DNA of 64,000 nucleotides, from assembly GCA_040220895.1 (NCBI GenBank), contig JAVJVY010000001.1:62001-126000 (forward strand). The letters run 5' to 3'. Position numbers and translations under genes: made by a program. This document shows, piece after piece, positions 28,922 to 37,037 of this stretch. The stretch is from UBA11591 sp040220895 (lineage in GTDB: Bacteria > Bacteroidota > Bacteroidia > Flavobacteriales_E > Vicingaceae). Under the pieces are notes generated by a model. The model saw nothing but the letters and a program-made list of their open reading frames with translations, was not told the DNA's origin and made no database searches. The number at the start of each line of letters is the position of its first letter. Position 1 is the first letter of the stretch.

Positions 28922-29602
28922 ATGATCGCTGACAAAGATGTCCTATATGAGGATAATCATCTGATCGCCGTGAACAAAAAGGCAGGGGTTCTGGTTCAGG
29001 GCGACAAAACAGGCGATGATTCCCTTCTTGATGGATTGTCGGTTTATTTAAAAATCAAGTACAACAAACCCGGAAATGTATTCACCGGATTGATTCACCG
29101 CATTGACAGGCCCGTCAGTGGCCTGGTTCTTTTGGCTAAAACATCAAAAGGCCTGTCGAGAATGAATGAACTTTTTAAAAACCGGAAGATCACAAAGACC
29201 TATTTGGCCATTGTGGAAGGCAAGGTCGATCAAAAGAATGGGACTCTAGTTTCTTTCATGAAGAAGAACGAAAAACAGAATAAATCTTATGTCTCCAAGA
29301 AAGAAAATGGGGGATACAAGAGGGCTGAACTTCAATTTGAAACACTTCAATTGCTTGATCATTATTCTCTTCTTGAAGTATTTCCACTTACAGGTCGCCA
29401 TCATCAAATAAGGGCACAGTTAGCTGAAATGGGTCACCCGATCAAAGGTGATTTGAAATACGGGGCAAAAAGAAGCAATGAAGATGGATCAATATGCCTG
29501 CACGCCTTTAGACTGGAATTTGAACATCCCATAAAGAAGGAGACCCTTACTATTCGGGCTCCCGTTCCGCAAATTGACACCTGGAAATACATCAGCCCGT
29601 AG
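28922..29602 (+). CDS. RluA-family pseudouridine synthase
   Basis: About 226 residues from ATG 28922; the frame opens at TTG 28913. It has LYEDNHLIAVNKKAG at the N-terminus, HRIDRPVSGLVLLAKT with the catalytic Asp, and TGRHHQIRAQLAEMGHPIKGD, typical of the RluA/RluC/RluD family. There is no S4 RNA-binding domain. It isomerises uridine in rRNA or tRNA; the target site cannot be told from sequence. Starts 18 bp after panB. Confidence 0.9.
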   Translation: MIADKDVLYEDNHLIAVNKKAGVLVQGDKTGDDSLLDGLSVYLKIKYNKPGNVFTGLIHRIDRPVSGLVLLAKTSKGLSRMNELFKNRKITKTYLAIVEGKVDQKNGTLVSFMKKNEKQNKSYVSKKENGGYKRAELQFETLQLLDHYSLLEVFPLTGRHHQIRAQLAEMGHPIKGDLKYGAKRSNEDGSICLHAFRLEFEHPIKKETLTIRAPVPQIDTWKYISP

Positions 29603-29673
29603 TAACTTATCTAACCATAGCGTGCAGACCTACAATGTCACTGCATCTTAATGAGATATGGTTGGATCCAAGT

Positions 29674-30585
29674 TCAATTTTGCGCCTTGCTCCGGGGATG
29701 GAATTGACTGATCACATCCCTTAAGTATTCGCGGTCCAGGTGGGTGTAGATTTCTGTGGTCATAATGGATTCGTGACCCAACATCTCTTGCACTGCTCTC
29801 AGATCTGCCCCACCTTCCACCAAGTGTGTGGCAAAAGAATGGCGGAAGGTATGCGGACTAACGACCTTATCGATATCGGCCTTCGCACACAGGTCTTTGA
29901 CCAGGTTGAAAACCATGACCCTGGAAAGTTTTTTACCCCGCATGTTCAGGAATAAATAATCTTCATGGCCCTTGACAACATCGCGTTTGTTTCGGTAGTG
30001 TTTCAGGTACAACTCAATGTATTTTCTGGAATCTCCTCCCATAGGCACAATTCGCTCCTTATCACCTTTTCCAACGACCCGGATAAATCCCTGAACCAAC
30101 ATTAAACGCGAGATGCGAAGCTCGATTAACTCAGTTACTCGCAATCCACTGCCATAAAGTGTTTCAATCATTGCTCTATTTCTGTGACCGGACTCATCAC
30201 TCAAATCAATAAAAGAAAGCAGGGAATTGATCTCTAAGAGGTCAAGTACAACAGGTAATTTTCGACTCATTTTTGGTGATTCGAGCAATTGTGCCGGATT
30301 ACTTTTGATTACATCCTCAAGGGTCAGGTAACTAAAAAAGGATTTAAGGCCAGAAATGATACGCGCCTGTGATCTGGCTGAAAGTCCGACTTCGGCGAGC
30401 TGAGTGATAAATCTTCTAAGATCCTGAAGGCTGAGTTCACTCAGGCCTTTATCCAGTTTAGTGCTTTCAACAAAGGTGATAAATTTCATGACATCGGCCT
30501 TGTAGGCTTCTCTTGTCTTTAGTGAGAGACCTTTCTCAAGTTTGAGATAAGATTCAAAACCCTTTAGCTCGGCAGACCATCTCAT
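29674..30585 (-). CDS. xerD: Tyrosine recombinase XerD
   Basis: 303 residues, the usual XerC/D length. N-terminal SAM-like core-binding domain (FESYLKLEKGLSLKTREAY) and C-terminal catalytic domain with GSGLRVTELIELR (Arg I), HTFRHSFATHLVEGGADL (His-x-x-Arg), MLGHESIMTTEIYTH (His and the nucleophile Tyr). It resolves chromosome dimers at dif. No neighbouring mobile element, so a housekeeping role is favoured over an integrase. Divergent from aroQ across 36 bp. Confidence 0.93.
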   Translation of the reverse strand: MRWSAELKGFESYLKLEKGLSLKTREAYKADVMKFITFVESTKLDKGLSELSLQDLRRFITQLAEVGLSARSQARIISGLKSFFSYLTLEDVIKSNPAQLLESPKMSRKLPVVLDLLEINSLLSFIDLSDESGHRNRAMIETLYGSGLRVTELIELRISRLMLVQGFIRVVGKGDKERIVPMGGDSRKYIELYLKHYRNKRDVVKGHEDYLFLNMRGKKLSRVMVFNLVKDLCAKADIDKVVSPHTFRHSFATHLVEGGADLRAVQEMLGHESIMTTEIYTHLDREYLRDVISQFHPRSKAQN

Positions 30586-30621
30586 GTCAATGATGTATTT
30601 TTACAGGGTATAAGCGAGAAT

Positions 30622-31050
30622 ATGAAGTGCAAAATAATCAATGGTCCAAATTTAAACCTACTTGGAAAGCGGGAAACCGATATTTACGGTACTGTAGATT
30701 TTGAGACACATCTTCAAGAACTCCGCCAACGTTTCCCTGAGTTAAAAATAGATTATTTTCAGTCAAACATGGAGGGCTCAATCATAGATGACCTACAAGA
30801 AAGCGACAAGTCCTATGATGCTATTGTATTAAATGCAGGTGGATACAGTCATACTTCGGTAGCAATTGCCGATGCTATTGCGAGCATTGGAACTCCTGTG
30901 ATCGAGGTTCACATAACGAACATAATGAACAGAGAGGTGTTTCGCGAAAAATCCTTGATTTCGGCCAAATGCCGGGGAAGTATTTCCGGTTTTGGTCTGT
31001 TTAGTTATGATTTGGCCCTGTATTACGTTTCAGCTTATTTGAGCGCCTAG
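30622..31050 (+). CDS. aroQ: 3-dehydroquinate dehydratase, type II
   Basis: 142 residues, the type II length. INGPNLNLLGKRETDIYG contains the catalytic Tyr and Arg region, NAGGYSHTSVAIADAI the substrate-binding loop, and EVHITNIMNREVFREKS the His. It converts 3-dehydroquinate to 3-dehydroshikimate in the shikimate pathway as a dodecamer. Its end overlaps the convergent small secreted gene by 4 bp. Confidence 0.95.
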   Translation: MKCKIINGPNLNLLGKRETDIYGTVDFETHLQELRQRFPELKIDYFQSNMEGSIIDDLQESDKSYDAIVLNAGGYSHTSVAIADAIASIGTPVIEVHITNIMNREVFREKSLISAKCRGSISGFGLFSYDLALYYVSAYLSA

Positions 31051-31478
31051 CGTTCAAAGGCAACCATGCCCACTGCGCATCCCTGCTTATAATCTTCGAA
31101 AGTATATGCCAGGTAATACAAGCCAGAGCGCTTGCATACAAACTCTATAGATTCGTAGTGTTTTTTTGTTTGAGGATTATAAGAACTGGCAAGCAGACCA
31201 GTAGCATCAAAAAGCTGGTAAATCACTTTTCCTTCGTAGTCCGATGCATCGCAAGCCGTCAATAGATACTTGGTATTTTTACTCAAGATCAACTGAAATT
31301 TTGCTGTTGGCTTAGGGTTAGCATCGCCTGCAGCTTTCAACCGAAATTTAAAGTCCTTCAAATAGGTATAACCATCAATAGTCGGGTAACAATTAGTCAC
31401 CAGCTGATCGTTGCACTGCGCACTGAGCCCTCCAACGAAGAGCGCATTTAAGAAAAATAGGACAACATACCTTTTCAT
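31047..31478 (-). CDS. Small secreted protein, unknown family
   Basis: 143 residues with a signal peptide (about 1-20, ending LSAQC). The mature domain appears beta-rich with several Cys (QCNDQLVTNCYP, LTACDAS, EFVCKRSG, YKQGCAVGM), suggesting disulfides. It is 11 bp after the lipoprotein gene at 31490 and likely shares its transcript with the SiaB/SiaC/ABC block. Function unknown. Confidence 0.6.
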   Translation of the reverse strand: MKRYVVLFFLNALFVGGLSAQCNDQLVTNCYPTIDGYTYLKDFKFRLKAAGDANPKPTAKFQLILSKNTKYLLTACDASDYEGKVIYQLFDATGLLASSYNPQTKKHYESIEFVCKRSGLYYLAYTFEDYKQGCAVGMVAFER

Positions 31479-31489
31479 TCAATCCCTTT

Positions 31490-32425
31490 TTAGTTTATAC
31501 AATTATTCCTAACTCCACTAACAACTTCGATTATGCTGTCTAGGGTCTTATCACTAATTACAACTTTACTGGTGCTATTATCAACAACGACTAATCTGCC
31601 GTCTACTTCCTTCATTTCAGGGGCACTTTGGGTACTTTGAAGATCCACCTGTTCGAAAACGGTGTTTATGCGTTGAAAGTCAGTAGCAATTTGCACCATG
31701 TTTTCATCATTTTCATATTGATTGAGCATTAGGCATATATCGGCCAGGGCGATTTTCTGCTCACCGATACGCTCAACAACCTCTTTTTTTCCACTTGCTT
31801 TGGCTACTTGGCAAGAAATGTAAATTCCCTCAAGCCAAGCACCTGCCACCGCAAGAATACTGAGGTCAGCTCGGCCCTGTTCGCGTAAATATTCATCCAT
31901 GCGATTAAAGTTGCTGGTAGTTATAAAAAGCAGTGAATCGATGTTTTCTTTATTACTACTGAGCCGCTTTAGGGTATTGAAATCAAAGAATTGCCCAACT
32001 TTTATAAGGTCGGCCATTTGCTTGACGGCATTCAGGTAACTCAAAGACGAAATTGTTTTTTCGTACATGTTGATGTACCCAAGGTCCGCACCATAAATTC
32101 CCAAATTCAGCGCCTGCTGATAACTGGTGGTGTATTTTTCGGTGTTTTCCGTTGGATTTAACAAAGCTTCAGAATATTCGGCCCCACTTGACTTGATCAG
32201 CGCAACCAATTCTACCGGCGCAGGAATACCTCGAATGATTTCAGCCAGAACCTCGTCCGACATTTTCGTTGCAGATGATTCCTCAACTTCTTCTTCCATT
32301 AATTCATCGAATCCTTGAGATTCTTCACCTCCACCGGATCCACATGCAATGAGAATAGCCAGCAAGGGGAATTTTGAAAAGTGAAGGATTCGCCTCCAAG
32401 TATTTTCAAATGCTTGATGCTTCAT
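31490..32425 (-). CDS. Helical lipoprotein of the SiaB/SiaC-ABC operon
   Basis: 311 residues. Lipobox LIAC with the Cys at 28, then a Gly/Ser/Glu-rich linker to about 55. The rest is helical (YTTSYQQALNLGIYGADLGYINMYEKT, LKRLSSNKENIDSLLFITTSNFNRMDEYLRE). I recognise no characterised domain. Its start overlaps the ABC transporter stop by 4 bp, so it is probably a partner of the transporter. Confidence 0.65.
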   Translation of the reverse strand: MKHQAFENTWRRILHFSKFPLLAILIACGSGGGEESQGFDELMEEEVEESSATKMSDEVLAEIIRGIPAPVELVALIKSSGAEYSEALLNPTENTEKYTTSYQQALNLGIYGADLGYINMYEKTISSLSYLNAVKQMADLIKVGQFFDFNTLKRLSSNKENIDSLLFITTSNFNRMDEYLREQGRADLSILAVAGAWLEGIYISCQVAKASGKKEVVERIGEQKIALADICLMLNQYENDENMVQIATDFQRINTVFEQVDLQSTQSAPEMKEVDGRLVVVDNSTSKVVISDKTLDSIIEVVSGVRNNCIN

Positions 32426-35400
32426 TTCTTTTTAGGGAATTTGATATTCAGGTTTAAAGAAAGCAATTTTTTCAGACTTTCAAAATAGAGTGTAATATAT
32501 AAAAGTAGGCTAAAAAACCAAATGACTCCCATGTTGAAAGAATAGGTGTTGAAATACAAACCGAAAATGGTTTTCTCAGGCGCATAGAAATGCGATCGAT
32601 AATTCAAGGCTCCCTTACTTTCAGGAATATTGAAGATCGGATCGATGATCTGAACAAGATCATCATCGATGATGGCTATTTTACTTTCTGTGTAAACATT
32701 CTTGACAATATCCGTCAGGTATTCGTTTTGATTCTCATCTCTTAGGCGGACATAGGCCTCTTTCTTTTCTTTACTGTCTTGCATGGCATTGATCAACTTC
32801 TCCTTTTTTCGGTTAATTCTGTTGAAAACCTCGTTGTAGTAGTCCTTGATCGAAAACATGTATTCCAAAAGATTCTGAATCATGTTTATATCAAAATTTG
32901 AAGTGTCCAGGTTGTAATTGAAATCGACTTCAGAAATTCTATTGCTCTCTTTTCCTATTTCGTTTCGGATTATCCTGACATTGTGATCGAATACGGCCCG
33001 CACTGAGTCAGTGTGACCGCCTTCCAAAAACATGGTTTCTTCCAGCAACTCTTCCAACTTAGGGATATAATAGACCTGCTTGTAATCAATCATGCTTTCA
33101 AAACGCTCAATTTCAAAGGTTTGTTCTTGAAAAGCATTGTTTTTGAATTGCTCCACTGTAAGTGCTTCGTAAGCCCACCTGGCAGCCATGACATCGGCAA
33201 TAATTGGCACCTGATGGCCTCCTCCAACCAATTTGTTTAATTTCTCAAAGCTGAACATCGCGCCACCCAGGACCATTTGCGGAATGATCAGTAAGGGTAT
33301 TAAAATATATATGGTGACGGCAGCATTGAAACTTGCTGAAATATTGAGTCCTAAAATGTTGGCGAAACAGGAAGTTGTGAACAGGGCAAACCAATAAACA
33401 AAACTCATTCCCTGAATTTCAAGGATGCTGTTTCCGACCATTACAAATAAGAAAGACTGCACAGCAGAAAGCGAAAATAGAATGGCAATTTTTGAAAACA
33501 AATAGCTACCCCTGCTCAAATTGAGAAAGGATTCTCTTTTCAAGATTTTTCTGTCCCTGAATATTTCTTCAGCGCTAACTGTTAGCCCGAGGAACAGGGA
33601 AACAATAATGGACATGAATATGTAGGGTGGTATATTATCGTTATACCTGAAAAGGTAGTTGTCACCCTCAGGATTGTCGGTATAACGTATAATGAATGCC
33701 AGAATAAACGCAAGAGCAGGTGCTTCCAACAAATTGAGAACGATGTATTGAAGGTTATTGACCTTTGATAAGAAATCCCTTCGTAAGAATATGACGAATT
33801 GCATGAAGAGCGAAGGGATGTTCAGGTCACTTGGCGGTGGTTCATGACTTAATTCGGTCTTTTGGAGATGTATGTTCTCCTTGAATTGAGCTTCCCATTC
33901 TTCGGGTTGAACTTTTCGCTGATCCGTGAAATTTCCAAATTCGTCTACAACCCTGGCTTCAATGATGTTAAAAATAATCTCGGGATTCACGTTGCCACAG
34001 GTGATGCATTCACCGATTTCACTATTAATTTGGAGGTCCGCTTTCTTAAAATACATGACGGCTTCGACCGGATTTCCATAATACACCATGTACCCGCCAG
34101 TGTCTAGTATGACGAGCTTGTCAAACATTTTATAAATGTCAGACGAGGGTTGGTGTATAACGATAAAGATCAGCTTACCTTTATGAGTTAGATCTCTGAG
34201 CAGGTCCATGACATTTTCGGAATCACGGGAAGACAGGCCAGAAGTAGGTTCATCGACAAATAATATGGCCGGCTCTCTAATTAATTCAAGGGCGATGTTC
34301 AGGCGCTTTCTCTGGCCTCCACTGATAATTTTATCTAAAGGACTTCCAACCTTCAGGTCTTTGCGGTCATACAGACCCAAATCTTTTAAGACCCTATTCA
34401 CACGTTCATCGATCTGCTCTTCAGTAAAGTCTTTGAATATCAGCTTTGAGCAATAGTACAAGTTTTGATAGATGGTCAGTTCTTCGATCAAAAGGTCGTC
34501 TTGAGGAATGTATCCAATAACGCCTTCAACGCTTTTTCTATCCCTGTGTATATCAACTTCATTGATCAAAACTCTGCCAGAAGATGGTTGCTCAAGTCCC
34601 GCTAGGGTATTGAGCAGGGTTGTTTTACCGGCACCGCTGGCACCCATGATGCCAACCAGTTTGCCTTCACCTTCTGAAAGGTTGATGTTTCTCAGGCCAA
34701 TATTTCCGTTCGGAAATCGGAATTCCAGGTCTTCGATATCGAAGGAAAGCTTAGGTACCGAAGAATCACGCATGAAGCAGCCCACCACGTCGCTGTACAA
34801 AATTGGCTTACCCTTTGGAAGGCGCAAGGAACTTCCACTGGCAAACAAGAAAATCCGTTTATTATTAAGGCTTAGTCCATTCAGGTAGATATCAGAAATT
34901 CCCGTATACCTCAAAAAATAAAGGTTGACACTGCTTACCTTTAGAATAACCAGGTAGCCACTGTCAAGCTCGGAATGAATGAACTTGGTAGTGCCCTCTG
35001 TAAGATCATCTTGCCCTATGACCAATAATTGTGGGTCTTCCAACTTGGATAGGTCATTTTGAACGATGAATCGCTCGATGCTCTTGAATTCGGATTTTCC
35101 AATATTAAAGACATCCGCTGCAGTGTCAATAATAGCCATCCTATTGGTCGTGAATTTTCGATCCTGATTGACCAATTCAAATAAGCGCACCAATACGATG
35201 ACCTTCTGTTCTTGGGTAAGTTTCTTGTTTATTCGCTTACATATACCTAAAATCCTAACCGAATCCAGAACTGAAGTTCGTTTTTCGGAACCAGATTTTT
35301 TATCCATTTCGCCAGCAAACTGATCAAAAAGATTTATGTATTCTACAACGTCCTCTGAGGCGAGCTGTTGTTTTAGGAAGGTCCTGACATAGTCGTGCTC

Positions 35401-35478
35401 ACTTTTCGTCAATCCTTCATCCTGTTTGATGATGATAGCAAAAAGTTGCATCAAGGCCTTAAGGACTTCTTCGCTCAT
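32422..35478 (-). CDS. TerB-like / ABC ATPase / ABC-2 permease fusion transporter
   Basis: 1018 residues. Residues about 1-140 are helical and acidic with a TerB-like pattern (LFAIIIKQDEGLTKSEHDYV, LFELVNQDRKFT). About 150-240 is a beta-rich FHA-like segment. The ABC ATPase follows: Walker A GASGAGKTT (279-287), signature ISGGQRKR (385-392), Walker B ILFVDE (405-410), then the H-loop VIHQPSSDIY. A Cys pair (CITCG) lies near 498. The C-terminal half is an ABC-2 type permease of ABCG order (nucleotide domain before membrane domain), with a long insertion before the final helices near 960-990. Substrate unknown. It follows two SiaC-like genes by 27 bp. Confidence 0.8.
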   Translation of the reverse strand: MSEEVLKALMQLFAIIIKQDEGLTKSEHDYVRTFLKQQLASEDVVEYINLFDQFAGEMDKKSGSEKRTSVLDSVRILGICKRINKKLTQEQKVIVLVRLFELVNQDRKFTTNRMAIIDTAADVFNIGKSEFKSIERFIVQNDLSKLEDPQLLVIGQDDLTEGTTKFIHSELDSGYLVILKVSSVNLYFLRYTGISDIYLNGLSLNNKRIFLFASGSSLRLPKGKPILYSDVVGCFMRDSSVPKLSFDIEDLEFRFPNGNIGLRNINLSEGEGKLVGIMGASGAGKTTLLNTLAGLEQPSSGRVLINEVDIHRDRKSVEGVIGYIPQDDLLIEELTIYQNLYYCSKLIFKDFTEEQIDERVNRVLKDLGLYDRKDLKVGSPLDKIISGGQRKRLNIALELIREPAILFVDEPTSGLSSRDSENVMDLLRDLTHKGKLIFIVIHQPSSDIYKMFDKLVILDTGGYMVYYGNPVEAVMYFKKADLQINSEIGECITCGNVNPEIIFNIIEARVVDEFGNFTDQRKVQPEEWEAQFKENIHLQKTELSHEPPPSDLNIPSLFMQFVIFLRRDFLSKVNNLQYIVLNLLEAPALAFILAFIIRYTDNPEGDNYLFRYNDNIPPYIFMSIIVSLFLGLTVSAEEIFRDRKILKRESFLNLSRGSYLFSKIAILFSLSAVQSFLFVMVGNSILEIQGMSFVYWFALFTTSCFANILGLNISASFNAAVTIYILIPLLIIPQMVLGGAMFSFEKLNKLVGGGHQVPIIADVMAARWAYEALTVEQFKNNAFQEQTFEIERFESMIDYKQVYYIPKLEELLEETMFLEGGHTDSVRAVFDHNVRIIRNEIGKESNRISEVDFNYNLDTSNFDINMIQNLLEYMFSIKDYYNEVFNRINRKKEKLINAMQDSKEKKEAYVRLRDENQNEYLTDIVKNVYTESKIAIIDDDLVQIIDPIFNIPESKGALNYRSHFYAPEKTIFGLYFNTYSFNMGVIWFFSLLLYITLYFESLKKLLSLNLNIKFPKKK

Positions 35479-35505
35479 CTTACAGTTTCAATTGGCCAGT
35501 AGAGA

Positions 35506-35889
35506 TCAGAATGACTTAAGTTCCAGGCAGTTGGTAGTAAGAAGTTCTTGATAATATTCAAAGAGTTCAACAAGGTCTTCATCGTCATCATTGGCAAATA
35601 TGACGATTTTGTTTTCGGAACCCGGTTTTTCGACATTAAGTTTATCAATGATCTGAAAAATGCTAAAAAAAACCTTAGACGAGGCCGTGTTAAAGTAGGT
35701 CATTCTAAATTCAAACTTGGCATTGGCTGTAGGCGCAGCACAGTAGTTTTCCAGCCACTCAATCACGGGATCATAGAATTCGTTCGGATCTTCTGGTAGC
35801 GACCTGCCGGAAATGACAAACGTACCGGCTCCGGCATCTAAATGAACTTTAGGGGTTCTGAAACTTTCCTCAATTATTAACGCATTCAT
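35506..35889 (-). CDS. SiaC-family phosphoprotein (DUF1987), copy 2
   Basis: About 127 residues. ESFRTPKVHLDAGAGTF, ISGRSLPEDPNEFYDPVIEWL and TYFNTASSK are the DUF1987/SiaC motifs. I use ATG 35889; the longer frame opens at TTG 35898. With this start the Thr of FNTASS is residue 68, the position phosphorylated by SiaB in Pseudomonas SiaC. In that system unphosphorylated SiaC binds and activates the diguanylate cyclase SiaD; no cyclase is encoded here. Acidic C-terminus. Lies between the first SiaC copy and the ABC transporter. Confidence 0.8.
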   Translation of the reverse strand: MNALIIEESFRTPKVHLDAGAGTFVISGRSLPEDPNEFYDPVIEWLENYCAAPTANAKFEFRMTYFNTASSKVFFSIFQIIDKLNVEKPGSENKIVIFANDDDEDLVELFEYYQELLTTNCLELKSF

Positions 35890-35894
35890 CGATA

Positions 35895-36272
35895 TCAATT
35901 ATAACTTTCAAATTCAAATGGTATATCAACTATTTCAGCATATTCTGCTCCTGCATCTTCCATGTCCTCGTCGTCTTCGGCAAAAAACCATTTAACAACC
36001 ACTTTTTTGCCGGATTCCTGATATTCTTCGAGCTTCAATAAAACATCCAAAATCATTTTTGAAGAAGCCGTGTTGAAATAATCAAGTCGAAAGACGACCT
36101 CGGTTTTTGCATTCAGGTGGTTCGAATACTCGTTCAACCAATCCAAAATCGGGTTATAAAAAGTAGCCACATCCTCGGGTAATGATTTACCGACAAACTC
36201 GAAAATTTGTTTTCCGGCATCCAGTTTAATTCCCGGGGTTTCGTCTGTTTCGTCAATGTATAATGGGTCCAT
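35895..36272 (-). CDS. SiaC-family phosphoprotein (DUF1987), copy 1
   Basis: 125 residues. DETPGIKLDAGKQIFEFVGKS, LPEDVATFYNPILDWL and DYFNTASSK match SiaC; the Thr is exactly residue 68. It is clearly homologous to the downstream copy but well diverged, so the two may have different partners. Starts 14 bp after the SiaB-like gene ends. Confidence 0.82.
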   Translation of the reverse strand: MDPLYIDETDETPGIKLDAGKQIFEFVGKSLPEDVATFYNPILDWLNEYSNHLNAKTEVVFRLDYFNTASSKMILDVLLKLEEYQESGKKVVVKWFFAEDDEDMEDAGAEYAEIVDIPFEFESYN

Positions 36273-36286
36273 GATTGGTAAATTTC

Positions 36287-36856
36287 CTAAGTCGCAATGT
36301 AAGTTTTTAAAATGAAAAATGAATAATTTTCATCGATGTTTTCAAATCTGTATTCCAGTTCACTGCCTGTTCTGCGGATGATATCGATGAAGCCCAAACC
36401 CGCACCTCCTTTGTCCGATAATCCGTCTTTTAATATCTTTCTTTGATAGAATTCCTTTAGCTCGAACTCATCCATTCCGTTCACTTTGTCCAGCATTGAT
36501 TTCATTTTATTCATCTTACCTTTCTTGACAGCATTTCCACTTATAATGATGTAACCCGAGGCATCATGACCTACGAGAAATATGCCCTTCCTTGAATCTT
36601 GATTTTCGTCAGTTGAATCAGCGTGCTTGTGAATGTTTTGAAGAAATTCGACCATTATATGGTACACCTTGCGTATGATTTTTCTTTCTGTTTCCCAATC
36701 GGTCAGGTTTTTCTCTACAAGAGAAATAAAGGCCTTCGTGATGGTCTGATCTATCTCTCCATCATAAATCAGAATGATTCGGTATTTCTTCATGGAAAGA
36801 TGGTAGTTAAATACCAAATCCATGAAGTCCAGCTTTTCTTTTTTCAGCACAGTCAT
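36287..36856 (-). CDS. SiaB-family protein kinase
   Basis: 189 residues. A GHKL (histidine-kinase-like) ATPase fold is visible: N-box VYHIMVEFLQNIHKHA (Glu and Asn for Mg-ATP) and G-box DKGGAGLGFIDIIRRTG. Length and layout match SiaB (DUF6272), which phosphorylates SiaC on Thr68. It is followed directly by two SiaC-like genes. There is no SiaA-type phosphatase in the window, so dephosphorylation must come from elsewhere. A 10-bp inverted repeat lies just upstream of its start. Confidence 0.82.
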   Translation of the reverse strand: MTVLKKEKLDFMDLVFNYHLSMKKYRIILIYDGEIDQTITKAFISLVEKNLTDWETERKIIRKVYHIMVEFLQNIHKHADSTDENQDSRKGIFLVGHDASGYIIISGNAVKKGKMNKMKSMLDKVNGMDEFELKEFYQRKILKDGLSDKGGAGLGFIDIIRRTGSELEYRFENIDENYSFFILKTYIAT

Positions 36857-36865
36857 AGAAACTCC

Positions 36866-36889
36866 GATGGAAATTAAAGAATTTCCATC
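36866..36889 (-). promoter_or_regulatory. Perfect inverted repeat upstream of the siaB-like gene
   Basis: Arms GATGGAAATT (36866-36875) and AATTTCCATC (36880-36889), 10 bp perfect, loop of 4, ending 10 bp before the start codon. It could be an operator or a 5'UTR hairpin covering the ribosome entry site. Confidence 0.5.
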
Positions 36890-36997
36890 TAATATACGGC
36901 AAATATGACGGTTGACAAATAGCTCACTTTAAATGGCGAAATATAATTCATGTATACTTTTACTGTGCTAATTGTTTCATTATTAACGGAAAAATCT

Positions 36998-37005
36998 GAT
37001 ATTTG
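36998..37005 (+). promoter_or_regulatory. -7 element candidate for rpsP
   Basis: GATATTTG, one base off TAnnTTTG, with TTC (36976-36978) 19 bases upstream as a weak -33. Predicted start near 37012, 26 bp before the rpsP ATG. Confidence 0.3.
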
Positions 37006-37037
37006 CCGCCCGAAATTTATAACCATAATTAAAGACG

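Noticed and set aside
29674..30585. xerD as a phage or transposon integrase
   Set aside because: XerC/D length, no attachment repeats, tRNA or mobile genes nearby; core housekeeping genes on both sides.
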